This document shows, piece after piece, positions 34,183 through 44,749 of a DNA stretch of 64,000 nucleotides. The notes beneath the pieces are model-generated. The model was not told where the DNA came from. It made no database searches and saw nothing but the letters and a program-made list of their open reading frames with translations. Source of the stretch: Dipteris shenzhenensis (taxonomy: Eukaryota > Polypodiophyta > Polypodiopsida > Gleicheniales); assembly GCA_047967505.1 (NCBI GenBank), contig CM106540.1. One strand, written 5' to 3'. The first letter of the stretch is position 1. Every line of letters begins with the position of its first letter. Position numbers and translations under genes: made by a program.

Positions 34183-35297
34183 CTAGGGCCTAAGGGAGGG
34201 ATCGGAGTGAATGCACTTGGTGAGTGCAAGTTCCTTGTCCATCACTGTTACTCTTTTGGCATGGATAGCACATAAGTTCACATCTTCAAAAATACCTACT
34301 GTCATTTTCTCTGTTGCCTCTTGAATTGCTCCCATAGCGCCTAAAGTCAAACACACATCACTCTTGTAATGTTGTGCTATTTCACATACAACACGCTAGA
34401 AGGGTGCACAGGGAATGAGATTGTCCACAGTGGTTTGGAACTTGCGGATCTCCTGAAGTGCCTTCGCTCCTGAGTTTTTGCACCTCGTAATCTTTGGGGG
34501 ACCCTGCACTGGCCTTTGGACATGGCTCCATGGCCGCTTGTCTGCTTTGAACTTCTTTCCCCTCTCCTCCCTTGCAACCACCTCTTCAGACTCCTCTTCC
34601 TATGTCTGTTGGGTCATTTGAGGTGGCCTCTCATGCCTAGGGGTCTGCTTTGTCCTTGGTCTCTTTTCCTTTTCATGATGCTGTGAGAAAGCAAGCTGAG
34701 GCTCTTGCTCAGCTCGTCCTAGAGGCTTCTCATATTTGATCATCTCGAGGTACAGAGGGTTGATGGTCTCTTTAGTGCGGTCTGCTTGGTTGGAGGATTG
34801 GGGCCAAGGTTCATTACATCTATGAGCCCACCAAATACTTCCTCTTGTTGTGGCCCCTATAATCTCTCCATCTCCTCTCTTTGCCTTTCTTGCTCCCCTT
34901 GTTGGTCTAGATGCTCCATGCCAAGACCCCACAGAGGAGGGAGAGGCAGTTGATCAGGATTGACTGGACTATTTTGCCCCTCTTGGGAGACCTCTCTACT
35001 TCCACGATTAGTTGTGTGGAAGGACTAAGAGGACCCCTCATCGTGCTTGGATCCTTCATCGTGTTGGGATTCCTCATGGTGCTGAGATCCTTGGGATCCC
35101 CCATGAGAGTCAAATGGTGGGGACTCGTGTTGCTTGGACTCCTAATGAGGAGAACCGCCTTCAGATCCTTGGTGATCATTGCCCTCTTGGCCACTAGGGC
35201 TTGCAGTGTGTTCAGAGGCCATGGCATTGTGAGGAGGACAACGGGTAGCATCTAAACAACGTCCAGTGGGTCTAGCAGTTTGTTTAACTCGTGCCAT
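34183..35297 (-). pseudogene. Histone H3-like gene with a long insertion between tail and fold
   Basis: ATG at 35297 opens MARVKQTARPTGR, close to the canonical H3 start MARTKQTARKSTGG. A long hydrophilic His/Gln/Glu/Ser-rich region follows. The C-terminal part (34470-34205) is an H3 histone fold: ALQEIRKFQ (alpha-N), [16 protein letters not shown] (alpha-1), AIQEATEK (alpha-2), [17 protein letters not shown] (alpha-2 end, loop 2, alpha-3). By eye about half of the fold positions equal H3. Loop 1 has normal H3 length, not the longer CENH3 form. A second tail-like motif, PRTKQTPRHERP, lies at 34659-34624. Lesions: TAG at 35144, 35027, 34859, 34602 and 34398, and one frame change near 34800. 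Undamaged it would be about 370 residues, against 136 for normal H3. It would act in chromatin, if at all. Confidence 0.8.
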
Positions 35298-35328
35298 AGA
35301 AATGAGGGATTTTAGGGTTTTGAAGTGC

Positions 35329-35336
35329 TTTATATA
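35329..35336 (-). promoter_or_regulatory. TATA box of the H3-like gene
   Basis: The minus strand reads TATATAAA, ending 32 bp before the ATG. This implies a very short 5' leader or a start just downstream. Confidence 0.55.
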
Positions 35337-35371
35337 GTCTTTTTTAAAGCGCTTTAGGGTTCTCTTTTAAA

Positions 35372-35380
35372 TTAGGGTTT
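35372..35380 (-). promoter_or_regulatory. Telo-box AAACCCTAA upstream of the H3-like gene
   Basis: AAACCCTAA on the minus strand, with further AACCCTAAA words between it and the ATG. Telo-boxes are known in plant promoters of cell-cycle and ribosomal-protein genes; the role here is inferred. Confidence 0.45.
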
Positions 35381-35627
35381 TTTGAGTGCACCTCCTCCAC
35401 CCCCAGTCTTTTGTCGCCAGTTCGGTGATACTTAATCTTCACTACCCTCCCTCCCAACCCACTCACCCCCTTGCCCAGCCATGTTGCGCATGCAATTCTG
35501 TGATCTCCAAACAAATTTGTGAATTTTGGAATCTATAATTGACTCAAAATAGTGTTAACTTTATTCATCAAACATTTTACATTTGGGGCTCTCTTAAAAC
35601 CCAACGCCTCCCCTGTCTGACTCTACA

Positions 35628-38166
35628 TTACAACCAAAGCACAACCCTTTGGCTCCCTGTTGAGGGCTTCCAAGCAACACATCTCCTTGTCTTCTTAACA
35701 TGTTGAACCACTTTTGCGAGACTTGAGACCTCTACCTTATTGCGCTTGAGAGTCCTGGCCTCTAAACATCTATAAAACCAATCAAACATTTTGTGTAGTG
35801 CATTGCTTTGCGTGATGCCACCCCCATGCCTTGTATTCTTGAAGTATGCTATCTTTGCTCTATAGTGTGATTTCTCCATTCCTTGAGTATTCCAAATGGA
35901 CAGAGGGCCCCATTGCTCCACAAACCATGGTGCATGTGCATAAAGAATATGCTGTAAAGAAAAACATTATATTAGAAACATAAACTGACTCAAGTTTAAA
36001 GCACAAAATTTCAACCTAAAGAGGATTACCTTGTAATGTGTAATATGTGGCTCGCCCCATGCTTCTACCATCAATGACATGAATTCTCCCAATGCTATCC
36101 TGAATCTCTCATAATAAAGCTCATCTGTTTGACCTTGTCTAAGCAACTTTATAAATGCATCAAGTTGCTCTCAAAGTAGCAATTTGCGAATGTGAAGCTT
36201 GATTTGTGGTGCACTTACCCAAATCTTTCTAGTACTCCCAACCTAGGGTGCTTTGAGCCGATGTATGTTTTTTTTAATCAGCATTGTGTTTGGACAAGAA
36301 CCTCCTTGCCTTTCCTCCACCCATGGGGTTGCACTTTGGTTGCAAGAAAGGATGCCATTTTCCCACTGTAGGCTTCCCTTTTGCATCTTTTGAGAGTGGG
36401 TGCAATACAAGCATGTCCATTTTGCATCTGCACCTGTATCACAACCATACAAGCACTTGAGGGTCTTCAAATCACCAGCTAGATGCCATTCAACTTGAAA
36501 CGTTCCATGCCCATCCACAATTAATGTTTTCCCTGCCTCTTGTCTTCAAATAATCGACAGGATGCCAGTTCTCTCCAAAACCCACTTCAATATCTCATGG
36601 CACTTCTTTGGGGTGTCAAAGGCTGCAAGCCACCATATGTCCTCAAATTGTACTGAGAAACCCTACTCAACTTCCTCATCCCCTTGAGCAAAATGCAAGG
36701 CATCATTCATAATACAAATGCTCATCCTCTCTAGCTTGTGCTCTTTTACCAACTGAGCTTCATCCATTTTGATAACAAATACTAGCTTGCCATCTATACA
36801 ATGAAAGAGAAATTCAGTAAGGATATAGAAATCAGAAGAAATAAAGTTGAATGTGAAGAGGGAATTTCTCTTACCTTCTTGTTTCATCCCATAGAATTTG
36901 ACCATGGCTCTCTACAAATTCTCTACATCCATGTAAACATTATTGAAAGCATTTATCTCAAACATTTCGATGCCAGATTTCTTTTTACTCTTCGAAGTCA
37001 TTGTGCCACTTACACAATGCTATCCTCCAAGCTTTTCTCTAGCACATCATATTGTTTCTCGATGTGCAAGCCTTATAGACCACGGTGTTAGCAATGGCAT
37101 TGTACAGATCTTATACTTTTCCTCCATAGCGGACTTAAAATTTTTAAAAATAGAGTTGTAAGCTTCACGACTTACAGCAATAGCATACAAGCTCCAAGCA
37201 CCTCCTTTGCTTGGACGAGGCCCTTGAAATCCTTCATTATCTCTCTAGCAACTTGTTTACGTAGCCCTTTTTGTCTAGGGTCCTTCAACACTTCCATGAC
37301 ATCACTTGACTTTATTAAACTTCTTAGAACATATGAAGGATCACTATCATCCATTTCCATTATTCCCATCACATCCTCCATGAAATTCCTAAAGTAGAGT
37401 ACAAATGAGTCTTAGTGGAAAGAATGCAACACCACAAATATTTTGGGGTAAGAAATTTCATTGAAAATTTGGGGAACTAACCTTACAGCCCGTATTCTCC
37501 TCTTTCGAGCACCACTATTGGTTGACAATGCATCCATAGATTGCAATTGTCTTTTCCTCTCCTTCAGTCCTAAAGGTGTTCCCTTCAACTTTTGTACTCA
37601 TTCTATCAACTTCTCTCGTTCCTTCTCCACAGCACATTGAACTTGGCCATAGGTAGACCTTTCCAAATCTTGCTTGCTTTCAGCAAGCTTTTGGATTGAT
37701 TCTTCTAATTCATGTCGCTCCAAGTCTAGTGCATGTGCTTTGTCATTGAGTTCTTTGTTTTGCAATTGCAGATCCTGCATACTATTATATGCATTGCCAC
37801 AATAGTAATATTTCCCAAATGTGCAAGTTCTTTTGCTTGGGCTCTCTACACCTCGCTTGCTTGCATAGCCAATGTCTGAGAATGGTTCAATCGATTGCAA
37901 TAACCGAGCAATCCAACATGTCCCTTGCCAACAAACCGAACAACATCATGCATTGTATGAAAAGGAGGACTCTTTTGGGTGGCAGGGTCTAAAGGATACA
38001 AGTTTCCATCCACCCAAAGGTCAAGATGCTTCTTCCCTTGCAATCGAAGACTGTGGAGCACACTTTGAGGAGTTCCACTATATCCCAAAGAACGTGTGCT
38101 TGCATATTCTACCTCCAGTTATAGGTTCACATAGTACTTGTTGGATATGTCCTCGAACGGTGCCAT
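35628..38166 (-). pseudogene. Gene D, putative transposase of the inverted-repeat element
   Basis: The minus-strand gene starts at ATG 38166 (MAPFEDISNKYYVNL), 675 bp inside the right end. N-terminal part: basic, then a coiled coil (QNKELNDKAHALDLERHELE). Three short GT-AG introns are visible: 37481-37389, 36874-36794 and 36029-35952. Later exons give DGKLVFVIKMDEAQLVKEH, FEDIWWLAAFDTPKKCHEIL, then WHLAGDLKTLKCLYGCDTGA with CLYC soon after, and finally HAPWFVEQWGPLSIWNTQGM followed by EKSHYRAK. An Asp-Lys-x-Leu stretch before CxxC, and a Glu after an FxxxxGPLS pattern, resemble DDE/E transposases such as the CACTA type; this is from memory and weak. Several stops and at least one frameshift (near 37895) are present. 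It ends at TAA 35628. Confidence 0.5.
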
Positions 38167-38199
38167 GAGTACTTAAAGAGAGGTATCAGTGATGCAGGC

Positions 38200-38645
38200 T
38201 GAAAATGGGGAGCATTGAGATGGAGAGAGTAGCAAGGAAGAGGGAGGAGGAGAAGCAGATGAGGGCAAGAGGAAGAGGAGGAGAAGAGTAGGGCGACACG
38301 TGTAGAAGGGAGGGAAGGAGCTGTTGTAGAAGGGAGGAGTAGGGGAGAGATGTTGCAAGAGGGAGGAGGGGAGAGATTCTGCAGGAGGGAGGAGCAGAGG
38401 AGAGGGATCTTGGGCAGTTGAAGAAGGAGGGGAGAGGAAGGAGGGAGGAGGAGCCAGAAGGAGGAGGAGGGGAGAGGGAGGAGGGAGGAGGAGGAGCAAG
38501 ACGGAGGAGGGAAGATGAGGAGGGAGGGGGAGGGAGGGAGAGGGAGAGGGAGAGGGAGGAGGAGGAGGGAGGGAGGTAGGGAGGGAGGGAGAGAGAGGGA
38601 GGGAGGGAGAGAGAGAGAGAGAGGGAGGGAGGGAGATTCAAAATT
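38200..38645. repeat. Purine-rich low-complexity tract
   Basis: GGA/GGGA repeats, becoming (GA)n and GGGAGGGAG. On the minus strand it is the CT-rich leader of gene D, and mirrors the CT-rich leader before gene A at the other end. Pro/Ser-rich ORFs here are low-complexity artefacts. Confidence 0.9.
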
Positions 38646-38809
38646 TGAAATTCAAATTTCAAAAGGTGGCCCCCTCCCCTCATTGATGGGGGGAGAGGTG
38701 GGCCCAAATGTGGGCTTAACCCACCTAGGTTGGGCTAGTTAGGCCTCTTTGGGACCCTCCAAGCCCCTTGCATTAGCCCACTAAGCATTCCCTAATCCAT
38801 TCCTTATGA

Positions 38810-38841
38810 GGCCCTTTTGAGACCCCAATTCTCCCCTAATG
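38810..38841 (-). repeat. Right terminal inverted repeat
   Basis: 32 bp, plus-strand reading ends CTCCCCTAATG. It pairs with 24271-24303 with one substitution and one 1-bp gap by eye. Confidence 0.75.
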
Positions 38842-40555
38842 CCTCCTTTGACCATTCATTGCCATAGTGTATGTACCAGTTTATGATGCAAACTCGAGTA
38901 TAATTGGTCTTGAGAGAATGGAAAAAGATGTTCCACATGTTAGAATGGATCAGCCCACACTTTCTAATCATGCACATTTCTTGGTAAGCCCTCAGCATGA
39001 GGCACATTTGATGGTAAGCCCTCAGCATGAGGAATTCCCATTGACATCAACACAGTCCGATTATAGTGATGCACAACCATCACATTCATGCATGGATCTA
39101 ACTCCATCTATTACCAACATAGATGAGATAGAGACAAAAAAGGATTTCACTAGTGATCATGCAATTATTCATTAAGTCCTCAGTATGAGGCACTCACATC
39201 TCTAGCAGCATGCAGAGATACATGCCATGATGCATTCAACTCTTCAAGTGATTCCATTGCCTCATCCATCATTAATGCTTTCATCTTTGACATGGAGCAT
39301 AACACATCTTTGGACATGGTTTACACGAGCAATTCAGACCAACAGATCAACAGATCTTCAAGACATTCCAGCATCGGCTCAGTCATGCGACATCGTACCA
39401 CCCTTGGATCCAATGATCACCACCTCTTTTGATCAACGGATCATCCCTTAGCAAGAGGATATTTATGCATCAATGTTGTCATGGTCCAGCACCCTAGACA
39501 TCATCAGGTTTAGCCACAGTGCAACTTGGGAAATATCATTATTTTAGCTTTCACTTATGGCTACAATTTACAATCCGCAATTGATACAAATTAGTGGTTG
39601 GATCTAGGACTATAGATCTATTCTGACATCAACATTCGGCACCTCATATGCCTCAGAGATATCTTATGTTTTCTAAGTTGTATTTCAAGGTTATAGGCCT
39701 TTATACTATCACCTCCACCTTGAGTCTTTGATAGATTCTACATCCCATGCCAATGGATTTTTAGCCATGCACACATTAGATCACCTTCAACTCATGATAG
39801 TTGAGCATACAGGTTGGACAAGTTCCTATACTTGTCATTTGATGGGCCTCTTCTTTAGCAGAGCAAAGTATCATACCTACACCTTCGGCCCCTAATTTTC
39901 ATCTCTGGATCACTCTGCCCACACCTCTCCCCTTTGCATTCAAAATTTCACTTCTCTTACACTAGTAAATCCCAAAAAAACACACATTGTACACCCATGT
40001 CCTATGCAAAATGTCCTTTGAAATTCTGTGACCTGTCACTTTTACACTTTCTACTTCTTTTTGGAGAACAAAATCCTTGATATATCTACCCTGGCTTCTT
40101 CACATCCATGCATCTCTCTATGTTCTGAGGAGGCTCTCTTGAAACCTACCCAAGCCTTGATTCCCATCATGAAGCTTCAAGAGATTCCTTGCTTCTTGTT
40201 TCTCATGTCTTGGCTTTCTTTCTTTATTTAATATAAATCATTACTCATTTCTTGGTTTGCTTTTTGTATTTAAAATAAGGTACCATCGGTGCAATGCAAT
40301 TTATCATGGGTTGTAAGAGAAATAGAGAGAGGTGATGAGATAGAGGGAGGATATTGAAGGTGATGGAAACCGATGATGCAATATCTAAACAAAAACGGAA
40401 GACACTTTTGCAATAAATATGGAGGGAGAGACAATGCTAGAAAAAATGCCTCCTTGCTCAACAACTAGCCTCAGATCAGGCTATAGATGCATCCATTCAA
40501 GTAGTTCCATCATAAACAAAGAACACGAGCTCTGGTCTCAAAATTGGTGGGAGCG
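38842..40555. other. Unassigned sequence right of the inverted-repeat element
   Basis: A plus-strand open stretch (38867-39175) carries a short internal duplication (VSPQHEAHLM / VSPQHEEFPL) encoded by GTAAGCCCTCAGCATGAGG. It has no family I know and may be a degraded repeat. The rest shows no gene. Confidence 0.3.
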
Positions 40556-40691
40556 TTTGAGGTAGCAACATCAGGTGATTTGAGGGACTACCAGGCTCAT
40601 GTGTTTTGATCATTTACTCGGCATTTGAGGTAGCAACATCAGGTGATTTGCGGGAGTACCAAGCTCATGTGTTTAGATAATTTACTGACCA
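40556..40691 (+). repeat. 68-bp tandem duplication
   Basis: TTTGAGGTAGCAACATCAGG starts at 40556 and again at 40624, followed by matching GTGATTTG, ACCA and CTCATGTGTTT words. Confidence 0.9.
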
Positions 40692-40789
40692 TTTGAGGAT
40701 TCATTGAGTGTCCAATTCTCCAATGCCCTGGGAGTTACACATGACATCTTCAGCTTTGACATGTTCAACATGAACCATATACCCCGTTC

Positions 40790-41290
40790 TTCACCTAAAC
40801 ATCTTTTGATCAACCAGATCTAGGCGGGCATCTTATTTTTGGGATTTCCTTCCTCTTCCTTTTAGCTTATCTTGTGGGTTTTATTCCTAAAGGCGAGGGA
40901 TGACCCACAACTTAAGAGGAGGAAATGCACATTTATGTACATGATCACATAAGTAGTACTCAGTGTATAGGCTTCAGATATGTAGTCATTGTGCCCACAT
41001 ACCACTCTCCTTCTTTTCAGTTTTCAGTTTTGGATGCCATCATATGCACCAAATGAAATCCATAAAATGGTCTTGTACATGCACACTCTACTTACCCACT
41101 GCAATTTAATAAAGGTTGTTCACGATGGTGTAAATTGCACCATACCTTAAGGGAATTAGGGGCAAACCCTAACTCTAACCCTAAGGGGTTCTCATGTATA
41201 TATTCATATTTATTTTCAATACAACATAGTGTACAGGTAGCTATATTGTCTGCACTCCTCTCTCTCTCTCTCTCTCCACTATATCAATCC
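40790..41290 (+). repeat. LTR remnant, collinear copy
   Basis: A purine tract (AAGAGGAGGAAA, 40914-40930) is followed by TGCACATTT..., then the GTAAATTG / CCCTAA / (CT)n block that matches 7040-7256. The first part matches 7275-7480 in reverse. It is likely a 3' end plus LTR of one element family. Confidence 0.5.
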
Positions 41291-41464
41291 CGATAGGTTT
41301 TGAGTCATCTTTTAAAGAGACTCCTCACTATTCTTTGGTGACTTCAGATAAGCGGAGGGCCTGCTATTAATGCCCACTCATAGAGCCATAAAGATATTCC
41401 CAGAGATCTATCCCCATGAAGAGATTGTAAGTATGCTTGAGGGATCCCTGCGGAATGGCGTTCA

Positions 41465-41688
41465 ACATTGGTTTTCCCCACCTAGCATAAGTACCACAAC
41501 AAACTTGCCATAAGGAGCATGAAACATGTCTGCAACCAAAGGTTGTATTACCTTGAAGTTAATGTCAAGAACTTGGAAATAACTATCTTTAAGCTGAAAA
41601 TTATGCTATTCTTCTTTTTCAAAAAAGATAAATTTAATATTTAAAAAAAGAAAGAAATTGCCTCCTATATAGGAAGGTAAAGAGCAAC
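41465..41688 (-). mobile_element. LINE-associated repeat copy 2, left part
   Basis: It matches 6070-6290 (TTTCCCCACCTAGCAT, TTGCCATAAGGAGCATGAAA, AAGAAATTGCCTCCTATATA). Its continuation lies at 44035 beyond an inserted LTR element. Confidence 0.7.
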
Positions 41689-42257
41689 TGATGGTAATCA
41701 AAGATACAAGCCAAGATAGCAAAAAGATTTCATGTAACAAAAGATTGCATGCAATATAGAAATTTTCACGAAAAGACTACACACCCCTATCAGGTTTGTT
41801 GCAGTTTACAAGCCAAAGCATATAGCCACAAAGGCTTGATAAATGATCACGACACACAGTCGGATCCTCTCCACAACGACTATACTAAAGTCTCCTCATA
41901 GGAGCTCACACACATTCTGCATAGCATCTAATCTACTCTACGATATCTATCTCTATAACCGACTCTCATACTACACTAGATTATCACCAGGTCGGTGGAA
42001 TGGTTGCAGCGAGGAGGCAAGTGACAATACATGATTGTAGAAGCTATAACCCCACGAGAGGTCATGACCATGTGTTTTATAAGTCTCCAAACTGGCACAT
42101 ATTGTTGCATGCAGAGATGGCCAATCATGCAAGCTTGATTGCATGGGCCAATCCCATTGTTGCATTTTTGTCACCCAGCCAATCATGTGATGCTCCAAGA
42201 ACCTTAGAACCATAGAGGCCTCCCCATGAGGATGAGCTATCATGATCCAAGCCAACA
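41689..42257 (-). repeat. 3' LTR of the gag-only element
   Basis: 569 bp, adjoining the purine tract; about 90% similar by eye to 43469-44034. Confidence 0.85.
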
Positions 42258-42599
42258 TATCCCCCCTTGGCCAAAATGGGGAGATAACTGATGAGCAGTT
42301 GTTGTAAGCTCACAAAGAGCTTAATCAAACAAAAAACATCTATGAAGATATCTACACTCACAAAGAGCTCATCACCTGTGAGTATTGTGTATGAATTGCC
42401 AATGCTCACAAAGGGCTATGATCAAATTAAAACCAAACTCGCACTGAGACACAGAGAATCGATTTGCTCACAAAGAGCATACTTTTGCTAGGAAACCCAA
42501 TCTTGGTCCTTAAGAACATCTGCCTCAACCATCATACTGGATTCTTCTTTGCCACCTTCCACAATCATGGCCTTCTCTTTTCCTTTATCTGGCTTTGTG

Positions 42600-43245
42600 A
42601 CCTCATCATGTCTCTTAGTGTAGCAGAACTTCTCCACATGACCGTCCTTGCCACAATACTAGCACTTTTGAGTATCATGACTCTTCTTTTTCTTGTCAGT
42701 TATAGCATATACCCTGTTGTCGATCAATGTACCGTAATTGCGCTTTTATTTACTCATAAGCATTGCTACACTCGAGAAAATATAGGTCATCATAAAGACG
42801 CAATATTCGAATTATTTTTCCATATTGCTCTGTGGGCAAACTCCTCAACTCAAAAATACCCCTAATATTTCTGATTCATCCATTTGAAGATCAAACAAGT
42901 CTTGCTTTAAATTAGACTTCGAGTGCTTCATTCAAACACTGAAAAGTGTATCTAGAGTATGCCAAATTTCTGCAGCTATCTTACTTATGTCAAGATCATG
43001 AAAATAATCAGGTCCAAGAGCTCTTCCCATGAAGCCAACTTCCTTCTCATCTCTCTGCTCCCAAAGTGATATTTTATGAGCATCAGTGGAATGTTCTTTT
43101 GGCTTTTTCTCAGTGCTGGCACCAAATGCCACAATCCTTTTTGCATGAACAACAGACATGCGGCTAATTGCCACGATGTGAAATTCTTTCCATTGAACAT
43201 TACCAGGAGCTCCACGCTTATCCTTGCTGGTCGAATCCATTTCAC
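42600..43245 (-). pseudogene. gag remnant of the gag-only element
   Basis: Two overlapping minus-strand frames (43245-42985 and 43240-42932) show a copia-gag-like start (WKEFHIVAISRMSV) and SLWEQRDEKEVGFMG with an IWHTLDTLF motif. Further down, YCGKDGHVEKFC near 42660-42620 is a CCHC knuckle whose first Cys pair is interrupted by TAG. No protease, integrase or RT can be found. Confidence 0.7.
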
Positions 43246-43468
43246 AGCAGACGATGTGGATTTAAGAGCAAGCGAAATGATGCCTTTGCCAAGACATCGA
43301 GTGAAGACAACCTTCTCCTCACCTTATTGTTTGGATGTCTTCTAAGCTCTTTGGGGACAATGAATCATTTTGTCTTTGTCAGACAATAGCACCTTCTCAA
43401 CATGAACAAAATTTTAAGAAGCGATGACTATTCCTCACAGATCCTCAGAAAAGGTTCTCTAATGGCAC

Positions 43469-44034
43469 TGATGGTAATCGAAGATACAAGCCAAGATAGC
43501 AAAGAGATTTCATGTAACAAAATATTGCATGCAATATAAAAATCTTCACGAAAAGACTGTGCACCCCTACTGGGTTCGTTGTAGTTTACAAGCCAAAACA
43601 TATAGCCACAAAGGCTTGATAACTAATCACAACATAGCTAGAACCTCTCCACAATGACTATACTATAGTCGCCTTGTAGGAGCTCACACACATAATGTGT
43701 AGCATCTAATCTACTCTACTATATCTATCTCTATAACTGACTCTCATACTACACTAGATTATCAGCAGGTTGGTGGAATAGTCGTAGCGAGGAGGCAAGT
43801 GACAATACGTGATTGTAGAAGCTAGAACCTACGAGAGGTCACGACCACGTGTACTATAAGTCTCCAAATTGCCATGTACTGTTGCATGCAGAGATCACCA
43901 ATCAAGCAAGCTTAATTGCATGGGCCAATCCCATTGTTGCATTCCGATCACCCAGCCAATCATGTGATGCACCAAGAACCTTAGAACCATAGAGGCCTCC
44001 CCATGAGGATGAGCTATCAGGCTCCAAGCCAACA
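43469..44034 (-). repeat. 5' LTR of the gag-only element
   Basis: 566 bp. Inside it the minus strand reads GTGCCATTAGAGAACC, a diverged primer site. Confidence 0.85.
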
Positions 44035-44720
44035 CCAACAACTCATAAAGTAGATAGATAAAAGAGAATGCTTTTTGTCGAGACGACGAAGCTTAGTGTC
44101 CAATTTAGGTTGTCTATTACTGTGATCTTGCACCCAAATTCTTCACCATATTCAGGAACTTCTAGATTTGAGAAATCATTAATGCCAGAGACCAAAGAGC
44201 ATTTCATCTAATCTGCCTCTATCTCCGAGAATGGTAATCCTCCACGAAGCTGAGTGTAAATAGAAAAACTTTTGAGCCATTTACTAACCCTCAACAAGAT
44301 GTTTTTGGTAATTGAGCAATTCCAAAAGGCATGTGAGTCTTGTTGTTTATCCTACACAAAGAACAAAATATTAGGGTTCCATTTGGCCCTTATAGGCATC
44401 TTGCAAACAAATACCCTCCTTAACAAAAGATTAAGATTGAATGAAAAGGTCACCTTCCAAGTTTGAGATAGCCTGTATCTCCAAACTAAAATATTGTCAA
44501 AAGGGCATAAGGAGACCATTGATCCTATGCCATAACAGCAACCCACACCACATTTTGTCATCTAAAATCCTTGAGAGAACAGCACTGCAAAGGCTTCTCT
44601 GTGAGTCCTCAAACCCTCTAAGGATTGCACAAGTCGACCAAGTGTATTTAACCATCTCCATGAGCATGCATACTAGTCTTGTCTCCCTGACAGATAGTTA
44701 GAATTGATGGAAAATTGGCA
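44035..44720 (-). mobile_element. LINE-associated repeat copy 2, right part with zf-RVT
   Basis: It continues 41465-41688 and matches 6290-7000. The minus strand at 44561-44352 encodes WKVTFSFNLNLLLRRVFVCK, the start of the same zf-RVT domain. Confidence 0.7.
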
Positions 44721-44749
44721 TAAAATCTGTCGACATCCGTTACTCCTAC

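Larger units (their letters stand above)
24271..38841. mobile_element. Large DNA element with terminal inverted repeats, four cargo/transposition genes, split by copia-4
   Basis: The left end CATTAGGGGAGAATTGGGGT (24271) recurs inverted at the right end (38841 downward). The match runs 32-33 bp with about two differences. Between them lie two plus-strand genes and two minus-strand genes in convergent order, none of them retrotransposon-like. The outer minus gene looks like a transposase. Pyrimidine-rich leaders read inward from both ends. Copia-4 (5.6 kb, with its own TTTCT duplication) is a later insertion, so the element proper is about 8.95 kb. I could not see a target duplication: the flanks GTGAA and CCTCC do not match. 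The CATTA tip and the CxxC motif in the outer gene hint at CACTA relatives, but that is inference. Confidence 0.65.
41689..44034 (-). mobile_element. Gag-only LTR retrotransposon (non-autonomous)
   Basis: LTRs 41689-42257 and 43469-44034 (569 and 566 bp; plus strand TGATGGTAATC...AGCCAACA) enclose only 1.2 kb. The purine tract CAAGGGGGGATA on the minus strand touches the 3' LTR at 42257. Flanks GCAAC and CCAAC are a near-perfect 5-bp duplication. The interior has a gag region and a zinc knuckle but no pol. The paralogous empty site at about 6288 confirms the insertion point. Confidence 0.85.

Noticed and set aside
34183-34480. Centromeric histone CENH3
   Set aside because: Loop 1 has the normal H3 length and the alpha-2/alpha-3 region is H3-like; CENH3 usually has a longer loop 1.
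38173-38707. Long Pro/Ser- and Arg/Gly-rich ORFs
   Set aside because: They are translations of a GGA/GA low-complexity tract and occur in several frames.
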